Below are positions 1-8,909 of a DNA stretch of 18,012 nt, in pieces. The stretch lies in the NCBI GenBank assembly GCA_001574975.1, contig KQ965747.1:92463-110474 (forward strand), written 5' to 3'. This DNA comes from Gonapodya prolifera JEL478. Lineage: Eukaryota > Monoblepharomycota > Monoblepharidomycetes > Monoblepharidales > Gonapodyaceae. The stretch's first letter is position 1; the number at the start of each line of letters is the position of its first letter. The position numbers and the translations under genes were made by a program. The notes under the pieces are model-generated. The model saw nothing but the letters and a program-made list of their open reading frames with translations. It made no database searches and had not been told where the DNA came from.

Positions 1-615
1 ACATTGCATGGAAGTATGTGTCTGCTGAAGATCTCATCTCTGCATAGCTTCTGCGTCTTGCAATCAGCTGAATACTGAGAATAAAAATCTGCTGACACTT
101 CTGTGAATAACTCAACGAGTAGTGATCCAATCAAAGCAAAAATTGGAAGGTCCATTAACGATTGTACTATGCAACGAGTTGTTGTGCTTGAATTGCGATA
201 TCTGGATTCGTTGTGCGTCGCCGATCCCGTTTTCAATATTACGCCAGGAGAGATTGCTGCTCCCTGAGTGATTCAATTCGAAAAGCAACGCATCGCCTCA
301 ATAGATATTGTAATGGGGCGCGTAACTGCTAAAAATTACGTCCCTGCCTAGCTTCTGAACCTTGCAGTCAGCTAAAAACAGGGAAGGAAGTTTGGCATAA
401 TGCTACACAACCTAGGTGAGCTGCACGAGNCTGTAAACTGCAGGAACGTGTATATATATGATCAAACATACATAATATGTTGTAGCGCACACAGAACTCA
501 CCTGCAGGAACGTGATGCCAAACTTGGGGCATGCCCTGCAGGTGCACTCATCTAAATACATGACCACAGTAGTGGCACAGCACTCAACACCTCACAATAT
601 ATATACCATGTCAAT
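1..615. other. gene-free left flank
   Basis: I see no convincing coding sequence here on either strand. The stretch is AT-rich, has one ambiguous base at 430, a weak direct repeat (about 36-80 and 346-390) and a short hairpin at 499-544. It may be old transposon or intergenic DNA, but nothing in it identifies a family. Confidence 0.5.
499..544. repeat. imperfect inverted repeat (hairpin)
   Basis: Perfect 10-bp arms CACCTGCAGG (499-508) and CCTGCAGGTG (535-544) enclose a second pair, ATGCC (515-519) and GGCAT (528-532), around an 8-nt loop. A further CTGCAGGAACGTG copy lies at about 438-450, so the left arm is also part of a local direct repeat. It could be the end of a small inverted-repeat element or a regulatory palindrome. 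No function can be assigned from sequence. Confidence 0.5.
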
Positions 616-670
616 AGATGTCACCTGAGGCTATGGTGACAACTTGCTTGCTCACAACTTGTGCTTGCAA

Positions 671-716
671 GTGCGAGTTGACAAAATTACAGGCAAGCAA
701 GTGAGTGGCAAGTTGC
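671..716 (+). repeat. left subterminal direct repeat of hAT-like element
   Basis: The unit aligns with 1556-1598 after a 3-nt gap. Most CGAG units of the right arm appear here as CAAG or TGAG, that is, with CpG changed to CpA or TpG. The surrounding arm (640-800) has one CpG, against about sixteen in 1540-1665. Confidence 0.6.
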
Positions 717-836
717 AAATTGAAGCCAGCAAGCAAGTAGCAAGTTGTTAATATAATGAGCAAGTGAGTAGCAAATAATAGGCAAGTGAACTCACTTGGG
801 TAAACAATTTACTATCAAAACAATTTACTATCAAAA

Positions 837-1434
837 ATGAACGTGTTTGACCTGGCAAACAAACTGTCAGAGGACACATGGATTCCTGCAAGAAGATCTG
901 TGTCCACAAAGCAAAAGGTGTCTTGGGTGTTCCATGATGGAGATTTTGAAAAGCAGGAGAAAGGGTTGGAGAAGAGGGCCATCTGCCTTCAGTTTGGACA
1001 AAACAGATGCAACATGAAGTTGTGAGTTCATTTGTACTTTATTTTTGTTCGTGACTGACTATTCCTCTTGTAGATATACAATGACCAATCACAACTCGAC
1101 CACAAGTCTACAACAACGCACCGTTGCCGTCCATGCAGACACCATCAGGGACCCCAAAGTCAGGAAAAAACTGGACAAGAGGAAGAAGAGTGCAGGAATA
1201 AGACAGCTCACCCTCAAGGATATGGCCTCTACAAAGAGGAAACAGGTGCCCATTCAGGTATGTGAACAAATCACAATGTCTAGCTATCTTCAACTCTAAT
1301 CACACATTGCAGACGTTCAACAAAACCTCCTTTCGAGCAGCCATTCTCAATTAGGTCGTGGCCTCCAACCAACCTTTCTCAGAACCGTCCAACTGCTGTT
1401 AAAGAAGTGGAAACGAGGGTTTCCAGAAATAATG
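837..1434 (+). pseudogene. hAT transposase N-terminal fragment (BED-type), broken
   Basis: Three exons can be read: 837-1021, 1074-1257 and from 1313, separated by introns of 52 and 55 nt with GTGAGT...TTGTAG and GTATGT...TTGCAG borders. Splicing restores a run resembling a degraded BED zinc finger: KRAICLQFG, then NHNSTTSLQQ, then a RDP-containing basic stretch. The second Cys and the His pair are not intact. Exon 3 begins TFNKTSFRAAILN, is stopped by TAG at 1352-1354, and continues in frame as VVASNQPFSEPSN, which matches the hAT segment normally reading WVVA.dQPFs.VE. A frame change near 1390-1400 then gives LLLKKWKRGFPEIM. The stop (probably from a Trp codon), the frameshift and the loss of everything downstream show a non-functional copy. 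The fragment should be read only as a fossil of the family. Confidence 0.6.
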
Positions 1435-1555
1435 GTTAGAAAGTAGCAAAATAAATGTTCATTCAAAGCTTTTTATTCGAAATCGAATTTAGATAACGAA
1501 GAATCGATAAGGTGCGCTTAATTTAAATTAACCTCCGAACAAGTCAACTCGCCGA

Positions 1556-1598
1556 GTGCGAGTTACGATTTCGACAAGCGAGCGAGTGGCGAGTTACG
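1556..1598 (+). repeat. right subterminal direct repeat of hAT-like element
   Basis: This is the partner of 671-716. It lies in a CpG-dense arm made of repeated CGAG, GCGAGTGGCGAGTT and similar units that ends near 1665 with CATAACACTA, the reverse complement of a plausible hAT terminus. Confidence 0.6.
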
Positions 1599-1839
1599 TG
1601 CGTCACTGGGCGAGCGAGTGCCGAGTTGACCAAAATGGGCGAGTTACTCGCTCGTCCATAACACTACCCCCACGCTGTCTCAAAGTGCAGGAAACCAGAA
1701 TCAGGGCATCACCAAACAACTTGTCCCATCGGGTATACATTGCAGTTTATTGTGACTGTACACGTCGGCAAAAGCATGTTCGTCTCTCGAATTCGACCAT
1801 CTCGACTCCTGAAACAACCATTGTACTTTGACATAACCT

Positions 1840-2205
1840 CTACGCAGCCAGCGGGCTGATAAGACGCAACAAGGACGGGCGAGGGCTCGATTGGGTGAAG
1901 CCTATTCCACCGTTTGGTCGAGTGGCCAGTCCAGGGTAATAGAACGTAGCTTCAGCTTCATCCTCGGCCATATCTTCCACAAAACAGGCTCACCCAAGTA
2001 GAGAATGAACGGGATGAACCCCACGTGGAAGGCCCTCTTTCCCCATTCGAAGACTCGCACTGTGTTGTTCCGGGTGGGTTTTCGTTGGTTTGTTCAACGT
2101 GTCATGAAGCAACGGGAGCAAGAGGTTCTAGTAGCTGGAGCAGGACTTCTAGTCGCAAGAGAAAAACTCACTGATGCGCTCTCGGGTTTCCTCTTCCAAT
2201 GCCAT
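1840..2205 (-). CDS. tom7: mitochondrial import receptor subunit TOM7
   Basis: Small tail-anchored-like subunit of the mitochondrial outer membrane TOM complex, which modulates assembly and stability of the translocase. The gene has three exons on the minus strand: 2172-2205, 1994-2059 and 1840-1901. Introns are GTGAGT...ACACAG (112 nt) and GTGAGC...GAATAG (92 nt). The phases join exactly to give 53 codons plus TAG, close to the usual 55-60 residues. The protein begins MALEEETRERI, continues with GKRAFHVGFIPFILYLG, the conserved Tom7 transmembrane motif (compare HYGWIPFVLYLG in yeast), and ends RPSLLRLISPLAA, matching the family C-terminus (RP..L.LLSPL). The first exon is only 34 nt, so the gene is invisible to ORF finders. 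It is divergent from the USP-like gene across a 191-bp gap, suggesting a shared promoter region. I consider the identification secure because all three family landmarks appear in order. Confidence 0.93.
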
Positions 2206-2396
2206 CGATTCCAAAGGTTTGATTTCTCGTTTGAAGGTTTGAGTGTGTCACAAAAACTTGTGATCGTGCAAGGGCACTGAAGGATACAATGTTCATTTCG
2301 TGAACATTATCGAACCACTTCGAAGAACCCCTTCCTCTCTCCAGCGGGTCCTTCCGTCACTTCTCGCGGGCTTCCATCTCCAATTCAATCCTTCCA
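2206..2396. promoter_or_regulatory. shared divergent promoter region (TOM7 / USP-like gene)
   Basis: The 191 bp between the two divergent start codons must hold both 5' UTRs and promoters if both starts are right. It contains the palindrome-like GTTCATTTCGTGAAC at about 2290-2304. I see no clear TATA box. This is inferred from gene arrangement. Confidence 0.4.
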
Positions 2397-4462
2397 ATGT
2401 CGCGAAAGTCTTCTAAAAACTCGGGAGAATCACAGGATTCCGATGTGGACATGCCCCATGGTAAGCCCGCAAAAGACTCATATACGAAGAAATTAGAAAA
2501 CATTTCGTGCTGAGGCTTTCTCATTTCGCAACGTGATTAGTCGACGAGAACCTACCGTTCGACCCGAGTTCATTCCTGGACCAGAAGCGCGACTGTCCCC
2601 ACGTCTCGGCTATACGAGTAGCGAGGCTAAAACGAATTCTTCCTGCTGCGCTCAAGTCGAAAAGTAGAAGAGGTTGCGAGGTGGGTTGGCGATTGACCAC
2701 GGCGGTCAGTCAGTTCTGAAGAGTGATGGATAACTGTCAAGAGCATTTTGTTGTCGGAAGTCTGCCTGGAGAAGCACTTCGCCAGTTGTGCTTCTTCCTT
2801 TTTGTCGACGTCCACTGTAGTCCAAACAAGAACACCCATCTCCCTCTTCCCTCCCCAGACCTGTAACAAACTCCGCCTGACCCTCACCAAACCAAAGCAT
2901 TCCGATTCCGACCCACCATATCGCGCAATATCTCCCCCACCTTCGCCTCCCGCAACACCTCCGCCCCAACTCTCCCTCACCGACATCCCCAACCCGCCCC
3001 AAACACTCTGGCTCTGCCTCACCTGCGCGAACCTCAACTGCGGCCGCGCGGACCTGGGCCACGGCCTGTCTCACTTCGAACTCTCACGCGGGATCGCTAC
3101 ACAATCCCAACCGGCTTCGGCGTCCGAGGACGATTCGGGCGCTGAGCGCGCACCGGGACACCCGCTCGTGATGAATATCGAGACGGGCCAGAGTTGGTGC
3201 TACGAATGTGATGCGGAGATTCTGGCGGGGCCGGAGGTGAATGTGGTGATCACGGAGTGCTATGCCATGGTCCGAGCTGATGTGAAGAGTGCAGGTGGAC
3301 TCGATGGTACGTGCTTCTGTTTTGTGTATGGCTACAGCCCCCTAGATACCTCGATGGCTTAAGTGCTCTTCCCACCGTTATTCCAAACACCGAACAGTGC
3401 TCTTCAATCGCGTCCCCGCTCCAACAACCTCACCCGCTCCCTCCCCCACACTCCCAAAACGCGACGACGTTCTCGCGCCCGGTCTGCGCAACCTCGGAAA
3501 GTGAGTACACCCTTGTGGGATGCCTGGAAAAATTTTTGGCAGTGGAGAAGCTGGACGGTTCGGACAGCCTCAACTGCGAAAACTGCCAGCGGATCCACCA
3601 CCCTGCGTTCTTCAACACCGACGACGGAACGCTCCTCCCTGGCGCCGGGAAGCCGCCGGCCATGTACCGCCCCGCGTATAAACGGCTCATTCTGCTGCAG
3701 GACTTACCGCCCGTGCTCGTTGTCGGATTGAAGCGGTTCCAGACGGGCTATGGCGGTCGCACAAGGAAGGTGCAGGAGTGGATCCGTGTGCCGCAGGTGT
3801 TGGAGGTGAGGGGTGTCACGGCGAGCAAGAGTGAATTGGGGATGGGCGACGGGCCCAGTGGTGGCGAGAGAGGACGCGCTAGAGGGATGGGTGCAGCGCG
3901 GAAAAGAGCAGGACGGGAGGAAAGTGGCGGAGGTACGGTCAGCGGCCAACCGGCTCGCAAGAAGTCGCGCTCTCTGTCGAAGGAGCCCACCCAATTGGGC
4001 ACGGGCTTGGGCACGCGGCTTACGGCGTCCCCCGAACCCACGACGGGTGTCGTCACACGGTCGTGCTCGTCTGCAACAAAGGGCTCGTCCATGTCGCCGT
4101 CGCGGCCAGGTCACATGCACCGTCCCAACACGCCCCGCCCTCTCTCACCTTCCCTCCGTCCGCCCACACCCGCCGAGCCAGAGCCCGACACAACATTCCA
4201 GCTGCGAGGCGTGGTTGTGCACTCGGGGTACCAATTGGCATCGGGACACTATTACGCGTACGTTCGGGCTCCTGTTGTCAACAAGAATAGTGCAGGTAGC
4301 GGTGAGGGTGGTGATGATATGGACATTGATGGAGTTAAAGCCTCACACCAGGCAGGAGAGGAAGATGTGTGGGTTTACGCGAGCGACACGGACATCTGGG
4401 TCACGACGTGGGAGGAAGTGAAAGGCGCCCAGGCCTTCGTGTTGTTTTTCGAGCGGGTTTGA
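2397..4462 (+). CDS. ZnF-UBP ubiquitin-specific protease (USP) relative, active site incomplete
   Basis: Related to C19 ubiquitin carboxyl-terminal hydrolases, which remove ubiquitin from proteins. Exon 1 is 2397-2460 (MSRKSSKNSGES...), intron 2461-2540, exon 2 2541-2680. The acceptor after 2680 is ambiguous (2741 keeps the frame). The next intron starts at 3307 or 3311 and probably ends at 3345. The last exon reads to TGA at 4460-4462. The N-terminus carries a ZnF-UBP domain: CPHV, then LWLCLTCANLNCGR, GHGLSHFE, HPLVMNIETGQSWCYECDAEI. The C-terminal part keeps LNCENC, PPVLVVGLKRF, the catalytic His motif GHYYAYVR and WVYASDTDIW. The Cys box (GNTCxxN) and QQDAHE box are not found. Only about 40 residues separate GLSALP from YTLVGCLEKF, where USPs usually have well over 100. 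A low-complexity Ser/Arg/Pro insert lies between KRF and the His box. It may be an inactive paralogue, a pseudogene, or a locus damaged by an assembly deletion. Confidence 0.8.
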
Positions 4463-4629
4463 GTGGAGTAATGGGGAAACGGACACGATGGTGCAGATAG
4501 TAATGGAAGTGTATTACCGACATGGTAAAAGACATGTCGTAGACAGACGGGAACGACACCCAATACTCCTTCCATCCACCTTGGAATGCAAAAAGTCAGA
4601 GTCACAATCCAGTCCCGCTCAGACCCCAA
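4463..4629. terminator. convergent 3' ends
   Basis: The USP-like gene and the mitochondrial-protein gene end 167 bp apart on opposite strands, so their 3' UTRs probably overlap or abut. No canonical AATAAA signal is evident. Confidence 0.3.
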
Positions 4630-5478
4630 TCAAAACTTCTTGAACATCTTCTTGACCCTATCCACGACTCCCTGTCCCTTCTCGTCCACAACCACGACGT
4701 CATCCTCCTGGGCGCTCATGCGTTCAGGAATGGCGCCCCGTTTGGATGCGGCGGCGAGCGTTTCGGGGTCGTCGAAGGGAGATGCATGTGTGCCGAAGAT
4801 TGTTTTGAGGAGGTGAGAGTTCTGGAGTGGGTCCCCAGCGATAAGAGTCGAAGAGGGTCGTGTGAATGTACATACATGAAATGACGAAGGAATGCTACAA
4901 TAAAAAAACGGAGTGGTGATGCTAGCGGTCGTTGGGGGACTCACCTCAGAGAAGAACCCGCTCCGTTTCATCTCCTCGGTGACCTTTTCCAGCTTCTCGC
5001 GGATCTCCGTATCCATGACCATCTTGTACATAGCTTTTCGATCACCGGGCCGTTCATCATCAGCTGCAACTTCGGAAACCACGCACGATCTGCACTCACA
5101 ACTCATGGACGGCGTGGTACCCATCCCATCAGGCGCGACTCCTTTGTCCGTCATGAGTTTTTGCAGCTCCTGAATCTCTCTCAGCATGCCAGGATTCTTC
5201 TGGACTGTCATGAAGAATGCCATTTGAAGGTCGCGGTTTTGAGACAGCTGGGACATGATTTGGTCGAAAGAATAGGGTGTGTCGGATGAGGAGGACGAGG
5301 AGGGATGAGATGCGAAGGTGCGGTAGGGGGTGAAGGATGTTTTGGGTGCTGCGACGTGGACATGGGATGGAAGACGAGAGGAAATCGACTGGAGAGAGCC
5401 CAGTCGGAAAAGTCGAAGTGCGGAAATGTGCGATGCGAGGGCGCGTGCAGACGGAGACGTCATTGCTGTTGCTGACAT
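4630..5478 (-). CDS. putative mitochondrial protein, unknown function
   Basis: I do not recognise this family. The reading frame is open from ATG at 5476-5478 to TGA at 4630-4632. The first ~60 residues are rich in Ser, Ala, Arg and Leu with almost no acidic residues (ALASHISALRLFRLGSLQ, then SFTPYRTFASH), as expected of a mitochondrial presequence. Next comes a conserved-looking helical stretch around FDQIMSQLSQNRDLQMAFF and NPGMLREIQELQKLMTDKG, another helix with IREKLEKVTEEMKRSGFF, and a basic C-terminus ending VDRVKKMFKKF. One intron is likely at 4822-4944 (GTGAGT...CTCCAG), which removes a serine/threonine-rich stretch and joins SGFFSE to NSHLLKTIFG. A second, 57-nt intron (GTACCA...TTGCAG) may remove the Cys-rich stretch after VAPDGMG. 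Both are multiples of three, so the ORF stays open either way. Function is unknown and location is inferred. Confidence 0.7.
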   Translation of the reverse strand: MSATAMTSPSARALASHISALRLFRLGSLQSISSRLPSHVHVAAPKTSFTPYRTFASHPSSSSSSDTPYSFDQIMSQLSQNRDLQMAFFMTVQKNPGMLREIQELQKLMTDKGVAPDGMGTTPSMSCECRSCVVSEVAADDERPGDRKAMYKMVMDTEIREKLEKVTEEMKRSGFFSEVSPPTTASITTPFFYCSIPSSFHVCTFTRPSSTLIAGDPLQNSHLLKTIFGTHASPFDDPETLAAASKRGAIPERMSAQEDDVVVVDEKGQGVVDRVKKMFKKF

Positions 5479-5634
5479 GATCGTGTCGAGTTTGAACGAA
5501 TCAAATATAGGTAACTTCGCACTCCGAAACTATGTAACAAACCCTCAGCTCTCATATTTTTCCATCAAGAAATAGTTCGCAACTATTCTCACTTCTTTAG
5601 TCTTGCCCCTCATCCACATCGCCACCATTCCGCT

Positions 5635-7339
5635 TCACAACTTCCCCTTCCCTCTTCTCGCCTTGCCCCTCCCCTTGACCGCACTCCCACCACCACCACT
5701 CACCCCGACCATGGCCTCCAATGCCTTCTCGTACGTCGGCGTTATCCGCGGGTCAGGGTACGGCACCATGGGTCCCGCGGTGCCCATCACCATGTAGCAT
5801 TTGCCAGAGGTCGTTGGGTCGGTGACGGCGGTTATGTAGGCGTCGACGATTTTGGACATGGGTGTCCTGTTGATTGTGGGGCGAGGTGGGGTGTGAGGTG
5901 AAGGGTAAGGAAAGGCAAGTCACAATCGAGATAGAAACGTCAGCTCGCGAAGAAGAAAGCAAAAGAACGAGAAAAGAGAACGCACCACCCAACAGCTTTA
6001 GCCAGCACCGACCACGCAGAATTCGACCTGTTCTCGAGGTCTGACGGCGCCGTGTCCGATGCGGCTCCGCGACCCATTTTGTTCCACATGGCTGTCCACT
6101 TTGTCGAGGGCACGGAGCGCGGGGGGGACGGAAGGCGGAGGAGTGGAGAGAAATGTGAGCCAAAGGGTTGGAGGTTCGAAATGGGTGTGAGGCGAGGGAA
6201 CGTCAGGAGGTTCGAGACAGGGCAAAACATACGACGAAACCGGGCAGAAGAGCTGTGACGCGGATGGGCGATGTCGAGAGACCTTGGCGTTTTGCGAGGC
6301 GGTCGAGCGTCATGGCGATTGTGGGTACTGTATGGCGGGTTTCGGTTTGGTTACTTAAATGGAATCGCTTATGTCGTGACAACCAAAAGGTTTTGAACGA
6401 ACCGAATTGACCTAGCAAAGACGATGCGAGTGGAAACACGTCAGTGATTACTACCCATCGCAGAACAACGAGCGGCACGAGACTCACACAGTGCAGCTTT
6501 GGCTACAGGGTACGCGACACAATGGTGAGGGATCTGGTTCGGGTAGACGCCCGAAAGACTAGACGAGAGGACTACGACGCCGGGAATTTTGTGCTTGTGC
6601 CAGTTAGCGATTGCTGCGTGGTATTGGGGCGGAGGGCGGTGAGGGGGAGGGAGTGAGGATGATGGTTGTCCAGTTGAGGACGGATGGGACGAGGAGGAGG
6701 ACCTACCGAGCTTGGCAAGTAGGAGAGTGCCAATCACATTCCCTTGAATAACATTCATCCAGTCGTCGCTTATTTACGTCGAAAAGCGCGTCTTATCAGC
6801 AAGCAGTTGGCATTATCATCTCCACCTCTTTCCCCCTCAGTACAAACTCACGTTCCCTCATCCAGCTCCTCCGTGAACGACTTGCTCGCCATAAAACCCG
6901 CGTTTGCCACGACAATGTCGCACTTTCCGTGTCGCTCCAGCGTGTAGGCGAACAGCGATCGGACCTCGGCAGGGTTGCATATGTCGGCGCGGAAGAAGGA
7001 AAGGCGGGAGTAAGGCAGAGATTGGGCTTTTGTGAGGGATGAGACGACTGGAGGGAACGTAAGTGGGGGAAGCAGATCCCTCATAGAATCGGAAATCGGA
7101 CTAGGCACAGAGTGGACGGACCTTCGTCTCCCTTGGCAGCATCTCTGCTCGATATGACGACCGATGCGCCTTGTTGCAGCAGCCGTTCAGCCACGGCGTG
7201 TCCGATTCCTGCTCGCGATGCGTTGGAGTTTGAGAGTGTTGGCGACCGGAGACGGTCGGTGACAGGACGCGGTGGAAAGGCACTCACCCAGCGTTCCGCC
7301 CGTGACGATGCAGACTTTTCCGTCGAACTCGAAAGACAT
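5635..7339 (-). CDS. short-chain dehydrogenase/reductase (SDR), many introns
   Basis: Classical SDR, expected to use NAD(P)(H) to oxidise or reduce an unknown small substrate, probably in the cytosol. Exon 1 (7288-7339) starts MSFEFDGKVCIVTGG. Joined to exon 2 (7122-7208) it gives the nucleotide-binding TGGTLGIG with HAVAERLLQQGASVVISSR. Later exons supply FFRADICNPAEV (about 6990), DIVVANAGF, GNVIGTLLLAKL (about 6715), VVVLSSSLSG with the catalytic Ser, YPVAK with the catalytic Tyr and Lys (about 6500), and IRVTALLPGFV (about 6260). The last exon (5635 to about 5865) encodes MSKIVDAYITAV, GKCYMVMG and a basic tail. A further exon near 6000-6085 (WTAMWNKMGRG) is likely. At least six introns are needed and several borders are uncertain, including the second acceptor. 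All SDR landmarks are present in order, so I expect an active enzyme. The 15-hydroxyprostaglandin-dehydrogenase-like group is one possibility from the C-terminal layout. Confidence 0.85.
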
Positions 7340-7926
7340 TTTTCGTGTGCGTGTCTGGTTGGAGGGAAGGTGTCAGGGACTATGCTATGTAAGGTGATAG
7401 GGAAGTCCAGGCGATTTGTCCAAATGAAGTCAGAAGGAGGAAGTGGCTCAATTGGTTCAGCCCGGGAGACAGAGTGGATTCCAATCGGAGTGAAGAGAAG
7501 AGATAATGAAGTGTTGATTGTGTTTTGGGACAGGAGACTCTGTGGAGCGATTTCAACACACTCATCAACAGAGGTGAAGACAGAGATCTTGTGTCAAATC
7601 ACAGCCCGACACGGAAGAAAAGAACGCTTCGGAGACTCATTCAATTAATAAAGTCGGTTCTTCGAAATCGCTGGTGAAGTGTCGCATTTTTTGTATGCAC
7701 AGCATCCTCGCTTCACTGTCCTTGACTTTTCCTCCTCACCAACGCACTACAGACCACTCCGACGGCGATTCCTGACTTTTGTTGTCATAAATTTTTTGGA
7801 GGGGCTTGTTCGCCTGCGCTCTCTCGATGCAAGGCGCACGGCTCTGTCACCATCTGTCGGCAGCGACGATGATTGATTTCTGTGATTTTGGGACCTTCAG
7901 TCTCGTAGCGATCGGATTCGCTACTG

Positions 7927-7988
7927 TTTTGAATGTCATCGTCGGCCGAAGTGGACTCACAGTCCTTTCTCCTGCGATTCGTGTCACC
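7927..7988 (+). repeat. dispersed ~60-bp repeat, copy A
   Basis: Reads TTTTGAATGTCATCGTCGGC at its start and GCGATTCGTGTCACC at its end. It aligns with copies B-E (10363, 10866, 10956 and 17101). The following sequence (about 8050-8130, ACGAGAGCTTTTGTGGG and TCGAAC) also resembles the segments after copies B and D, with the T-tract lying between. Confidence 0.6.
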
Positions 7989-8008
7989 AACTAACACCAG
8001 CTGGCTGG

Positions 8009-8029
8009 TTTTTTTTTTTTTTTTTTTTT
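8009..8029 (+). repeat. poly(T) tract, 21 bases
   Basis: Uninterrupted run of 21 T immediately 3' of repeat copy A. It could be microsatellite growth or the trace of a poly(A) tail from a retroposed insertion on the other strand. No target duplication was identified. Confidence 0.9.
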
Positions 8030-8909
8030 GGTTGTGAATACCAGAACGTGTTGCTGGGTCGATTTCAGTAACGAGAGCTTTTGTGGGAGTAGTGTTCGTG
8101 TCGAACGTATTATTCTCAACATTTGTCACGTTACGAAGCAGCCCAGAACCACGGACAGTCACCACGCTATCAGTGTCAGCGCTCTATTGATTACTGCTAT
8201 GAATTTTTTTTCGGAGAGCTCGCGGCAGCTGTAGGGCAGGGCCCGTGGCATTCTCAACGTATTTAGTGGACAATTTCAATGGGACAACTGATCGTTTCGG
8301 TTGATTCAGCTGGCACCTGTTTCATCCAGCCACAGCAGCCTCCTCGCTTATAATTTTGACACATTAGTCACCGCAAAGGCTTTTTGGTCCCTCGAGTCTG
8401 ACATTGAGTTTCGCTGCATTTGCGGCCATGGTATTCCGAGGCAAAGGTCCGGGATTCTTCATTGGTTGACCCCGCGCTGAGCAAGGATGAAGAGTTTTGT
8501 CGCAGCTGGTTGCTCGAAAGGGGGAGCCGATGGGAAGTTTGGACGTGGGTGGAGTTGCAAAAAGCGATTTGCGGATAAATTTTTGCTAACCTGAAGTTCA
8601 AAACATCTGCGAGATTACATAACGCCTTTTCTTTGAGAGGACAAGAGAAAATTATGATCACCAAACTCAAACGTTGTAACCTCGCTCGGAAAGAGGATGG
8701 AAACAAAAATGAAGAGGTGTTGGATATTGGATATACACTCGCAACCAAAGCGACCGACATTTATCCCGGCGTACGATATCCCGACAACGCACAACGAGCC
8801 AGCGCCCATCTTGCGCCATCCTGTGCGGCACACGCTTCACGTGAGCAGTTTGTGCGGGAGGTGTTCAGGGGTTCATCTTGGGATTGACTCGAAATATAAC
8901 GCCAAAAGA

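Larger units (their letters stand above)
616..1670 (+). mobile_element. hAT-like DNA transposon remnant, internally deleted
   Basis: A broken transposase fragment (837-1434) sits between two arms rich in short CGAG/CAAG-type units. The arms align with each other in direct orientation: 671-716 matches 1556-1598, both starting GTGCGAGTT and ending GAGTGGC(A/G)AGTT. Dense subterminal repeats and a terminal sequence of the kind AGTGTTATGG (reverse strand at about 1655-1667) are typical of hAT elements in mushroom-forming fungi. The left terminus is degraded: only TATGG near 634-638 is shared with the right end, and I could not find a credible 8-bp target duplication, so the limits are approximate. 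At about 1 kb it cannot encode a full hAT transposase (usually over 600 residues). Confidence 0.6.
7340..8909. other. intergenic region with repeat copy and T-tract
   Basis: No coding sequence is supported. The open frames in either strand lack domains and overlap one another. The stretch contains the upstream region of the SDR gene, one diverged copy of the dispersed repeat (7927-7988, with similarity continuing to about 8130), a 21-base T run (8009-8029) and a TTTGGACG octamer (8538-8545). Confidence 0.5.

Noticed and set aside
2005-2280. A 91-codon plus-strand open frame.
   Set aside because: It overlaps the antisense of TOM7 exons 1 and 2, which match the family with exact splice phases.
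2627-3037. A Gly-rich 136-codon minus-strand open frame.
   Set aside because: It is antisense to the ZnF-UBP exon, whose conserved Cys/His pattern is clear on the plus strand.
4868-4894. A possible 19-nt microexon within the 4822-4944 intron of the mitochondrial-protein gene (flanked by TTGTAG and GTATGT).
   Set aside because: Including it makes a stop codon at the next junction, whereas skipping it keeps the frame.
6172-6215. GGTTCGA motifs resembling a tRNA B box.
   Set aside because: No matching A box, acceptor stem or cloverleaf could be drawn around them, and they lie inside the SDR gene.
7112-7648. A 178-codon plus-strand open frame.
   Set aside because: It is antisense to the first exons of the SDR gene, and no protein features were seen.
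8368-8760. A 130-codon minus-strand open frame upstream of the ankyrin gene.
   Set aside because: Composition and sequence look random, there is no domain or signal, and it overlaps the ankyrin promoter side.
8697-8909. A 71-codon upstream extension of the ankyrin frame.
   Set aside because: No conserved features. The F-box-like motif starts shortly after the ATG at 8910, which is the more economical start.
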